From: Myxococcales bacterium
GTDB taxonomy: Bacteria > Myxococcota_A > Bradymonadia > Bradymonadales > Bradymonadaceae
Reading direction: 5' to 3'
Length of the DNA stretch: 37,504 nucleotides
Assembly (NCBI GenBank): GCA_007119175.1
Contig: SKQC01000390.1
Coordinates: 1-37,504, forward strand
Part shown: positions 35,309 to 37,504 of the stretch, piece after piece
How the letters are laid out: each line of letters begins with the position of its first letter
How positions within the stretch are numbered: the stretch's first letter is position 1
Program-made: the position numbers and the translations under genes
The notes under the pieces: generated by a model
Seen by the model: only the letters and a program-made list of their open reading frames with translations
Database searches by the model: none
What the model was told of the DNA's origin: nothing

Positions 35309-37225
35309 TTATTGGCTATTCGCCTCGCCGGGCTCGGCGATGACGATATCTCGAAATTGCTCGTTGACGTTTGTCCCACCCTGCGTGACCTGCGGTTGCC
35401 GCCAGCTTCCGGCCTCGGAGCCGTCCATCGCCGTTCCGTCGGAGTTAAATAGCCGCTGCATCGAAAACGTCTGGTCCCCCTGACGACCACCGGCAAACGC
35501 TGCCCCGCCATTTCCGGCGCGGTCGATGGTTCGCTGCTGAGTGTCTTGAAGTCGAATATCCATATGCGCTTTTTTCAAATCCAGAGCGCGAAACCGCGGA
35601 TCATTGGCCGTATTGAGCACAAAGTTCGGATTTCGAAAGGCGTGCTCCCCGCGCTGTGGATCGCCCTCGGAGAGGGGCACCGTATTGTGATCGAGGATCA
35701 AAAATCGCTGGCCGGGCTGAATCACCGTCCCCGGCGTAAAGCCCATAATAATGTCGTGGCCCTGCGACAGCGTCCACATCGACAGATTCACCGGCTCGTC
35801 GGTCCGGTTATATAGCTCGACGAATTGGTCATTCGTCACCGGCCGGCGGCAGTCGAAGTCGTCGGCAAAATCCGAGCAATTATGATCGCCGGGATCGCGC
35901 TCGGCATTATATCCATCGAAGTGCACCTCGCTGATGACCACGTCGCCGGGCTCTAAGATGGGCTCATCGTCGCTGTCGGTGTGAACATCGCATAATAGGT
36001 CGTCTGCATCGCCGTACATCAGCCGGCACATCGAGTAGGACAGGTCTTTCGCCTTATTCCAGATATTGCTGTACTCGTTGAGATATTGCTCGGTGATATC
36101 CTCACCGCGCATAATCAACAACACCTCGTCGTTGGAGATAGTCGCCGCCGCCGACCAGTTGAAACTTCCCGTGATCACCCGGGCGTCCTCCGTTCCCGCA
36201 TCGAGAAACATGGTCTTTGCATGCATTCTTCCGCCACCGGCCTGATAGTCACCCGGCGTGCGCGAATTATAATTTCCGTCGAGGCGAAGGTTGAGTCCGT
36301 TCGCCAGCAGTCGATAGCCCTGATGGTATTGGCCGTTACCGTGCAACTGCGATCGATCGAGCACGCCCATGACCTTTCGGGGCCGCTCCCAGACCGGCAA
36401 TTCGTCGTAGCCGTGTTCCTCGTTATAGGCCTGAAATTCCCGATGGCGATTGATAAATTCCGAGGCCACCTGATCTTTTGTGAAGGCGAAAATCGAGAAG
36501 TGAATCGAGGTGTGGACCTGTTGTAATTCCTCGAGCATCCTCCCCATGGCGTCTTCCTGGGGGGCAAACCAGACCTCGACTTCCGTATCGCCAATCTGGA
36601 AGGTATTTGGGTTTTGCATCGGTCTTTTGGCCGCCGAAAACCGCCCCTCGAACATCTGCTCGAATTCCTCAGAGAATAGCCGAGCCATGGGAACGCTGTC
36701 GATCCACACCCAGTTATTGTCGTTGAACGTAAACTCGGAGCGCGAAATATTACCGGTACCCGTAAAGATAAAGCGGTCATCGACGATAAAAAACTTATTA
36801 TGCATGATGTGGAATTGGTTGCCCGTCTGGACCTCGATTTTATGTTCTTCCATCGCCTGATAGCCCGGCGATCCACGGCCATATTCGCCGGCATCACCGA
36901 TGAGGCGGACGTCGACTCCGCGATAATGGGCACGGATCAGGGCGTCGATGATATTTTGCTTATTAAATCCATAGACCGCGGCGTGCACCGTGGTCTGGGC
37001 GGCGTCGATGCGTTCCACGATAAATTCGCTGGGCTTTCGATTGACCTCGGTGCCATCGCGATAGCCAGGAGAGTTGAAAAAGACCTGCAATTGCGGCGTC
37101 GCCGCCATCTCTTCGTTGGGATCGTCGAGTTCACACCCGGACCAACTCAGGGCCCCGGCGATCAATGCCGCCACGGCCAGCAAAACAGTTGTATATCGCA
37201 TCGGTTTGCCTAGTTTTTCAGTCAT
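35309..37225 (-). CDS. phospholipase D-like lipoprotein with lamin-tail domain
   Basis: The 638-aa product has a lipoprotein-type signal ending at Cys31 (LSWSGC). Two PLD-type HxK motifs are visible: MHNKFFIVDDRF (His142, Lys144, Asp149) and RMHAKTMFLDA (His335, Lys337). Together they form the paired active site of PLD/nuclease superfamily enzymes, which act through a covalent phospho-His intermediate. The C-terminal 200 residues contain a lamin-tail-like beta sandwich (VVISEVHFDGYN, QFVELYNRTDEPVNLSMWTL). Phosphodiesterase or nuclease activity at the surface is likely, but substrate (lipid or nucleic acid) is not readable. GGAGG lies six bases before ATG 37225, which overlaps the upstream stop by 8 nt and starts the signal. 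dnaX follows 18 nt downstream. Confidence 0.85.
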   Translation of the reverse strand: MTEKLGKPMRYTTVLLAVAALIAGALSWSGCELDDPNEEMAATPQLQVFFNSPGYRDGTEVNRKPSEFIVERIDAAQTTVHAAVYGFNKQNIIDALIRAHYRGVDVRLIGDAGEYGRGSPGYQAMEEHKIEVQTGNQFHIMHNKFFIVDDRFIFTGTGNISRSEFTFNDNNWVWIDSVPMARLFSEEFEQMFEGRFSAAKRPMQNPNTFQIGDTEVEVWFAPQEDAMGRMLEELQQVHTSIHFSIFAFTKDQVASEFINRHREFQAYNEEHGYDELPVWERPRKVMGVLDRSQLHGNGQYHQGYRLLANGLNLRLDGNYNSRTPGDYQAGGGRMHAKTMFLDAGTEDARVITGSFNWSAAATISNDEVLLIMRGEDITEQYLNEYSNIWNKAKDLSYSMCRLMYGDADDLLCDVHTDSDDEPILEPGDVVISEVHFDGYNAERDPGDHNCSDFADDFDCRRPVTNDQFVELYNRTDEPVNLSMWTLSQGHDIIMGFTPGTVIQPGQRFLILDHNTVPLSEGDPQRGEHAFRNPNFVLNTANDPRFRALDLKKAHMDIRLQDTQQRTIDRAGNGGAAFAGGRQGDQTFSMQRLFNSDGTAMDGSEAGSWRQPQVTQGGTNVNEQFRDIVIAEPGEANSQ

Positions 37226-37504
37226 TGGTCGCCTCCGACCACATCTGTTCCCAGCTCTCGATAAAGGGCTCTACTGCCGGATTTTGCACCGGATTGCGGG
37301 GGGAGCCGGACTCTGCGATCTCCCACAATACCCCGTCGGCGAAGGTATCGGAGGGATAAAACCGCACCCAGTTATTGGGGATAGCTGCGATCACTTCGTA
37401 GGGCTGAGCCCGCCACAATTCATGACTCAACACCTGCACCTGGCGGGGCTGGCGATTGCCATTTCGGTCCCTTTCAGAATCGATAATCACGAAGCTCGGA
37501 AGCC
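37218..37504 (-). CDS. unknown protein, partial at its 5' end
   Basis: The frame stays open to the right edge; the ORF-track start (GTG 37490) is probably internal, since the codons before it read LPSF in frame. Only the C-terminal 95 residues are visible. They include DRNGNRQ, SHELWRAQPYEVIAAIPNNWVRFYPSD and an acidic end. The fragment is too short to assign. It overlaps the PLD-like gene by 8 nt, so the two are probably co-translated. Confidence 0.5.
   Translation of the reverse strand, partial: LPSFVIIDSERDRNGNRQPRQVQVLSHELWRAQPYEVIAAIPNNWVRFYPSDTFADGVLWEIAESGSPRNPVQNPAVEPFIESWEQMWSEATND

Noticed and set aside
1-37504. CRISPR arrays, tRNA/rRNA genes, phage or intact IS elements
   Set aside because: None recognised by eye; no repeat-spacer pattern, cloverleaf or transposase motif was found.

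Overview
The window looks like a chromosomal piece of a Myxococcota/Bradymonadales-type (delta-proteobacterial) bacterium. The reasons are moderately high GC, a dense set of Cys-rich Asp/Gly-rich surface lipoproteins, a type IV pilus minor-pilin operon of the FimT/PilV/PilW/PilX/PilY1 kind, and a canonical bacterial dnaX. The taxonomic call is inference from style and gene content; no rRNA or tRNA gene was seen to anchor it.

Layout. (1) 1-7.1 kb, minus strand: a minor pilin operon, read FimT/GspH-like, PilV, PilW, PilX, then a PilY1-like adhesin that runs off the left edge. A small ORF of doubtful status and a sigma70-like promoter sit at its head. (2) 7.2-10.8 kb, plus strand: a predicted outer-membrane beta-barrel translationally coupled to a seven-heme lipoprotein cytochrome c, followed by a 14-TM-type MFS exporter. 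(3) 10.8-18.5 kb: a Cys-rich lipoprotein (minus), then on the plus strand an unknown lipoprotein, a DUF2267-like protein with a repetitive tail, and a lipoprotein S9 prolyl-oligopeptidase; a TerB-like protein follows on the minus strand. (4) 18.7-29.0 kb, plus strand: a surface-protein block with one giant lipoprotein carrying about 34 GLUG-type repeats, a tandem pair of LamG-like lipoproteins, and a tandem pair of about 600-aa Cys-rich lipoproteins. A MITE-like structured element sits between the GLUG gene and the LamG pair. (5) 29.0-32.0 kb, minus strand: a tightly overlapping three-gene unit of a MATE/Wzx-type flippase, a small lipoprotein and an unknown helical protein. (6) 32.2-37.5 kb: two small envelope proteins transcribed convergently, then a minus-strand unit of a partial unknown gene, a phospholipase-D/lamin-tail lipoprotein, and dnaX.

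How the genes work together: nearly everything except dnaX and the TerB-like gene is predicted to act in the envelope or at the surface. Twelve proteins carry an N-terminal signal ending in a lipobox-type Cys. The pilus tip proteins, GLUG adhesin, LamG proteins and Cys-module proteins suggest a surface interaction or adhesion neighbourhood; the barrel plus cytochrome suggests electron transfer across the outer membrane. No CRISPR array, phage, intact IS element, rRNA or tRNA was recognised.
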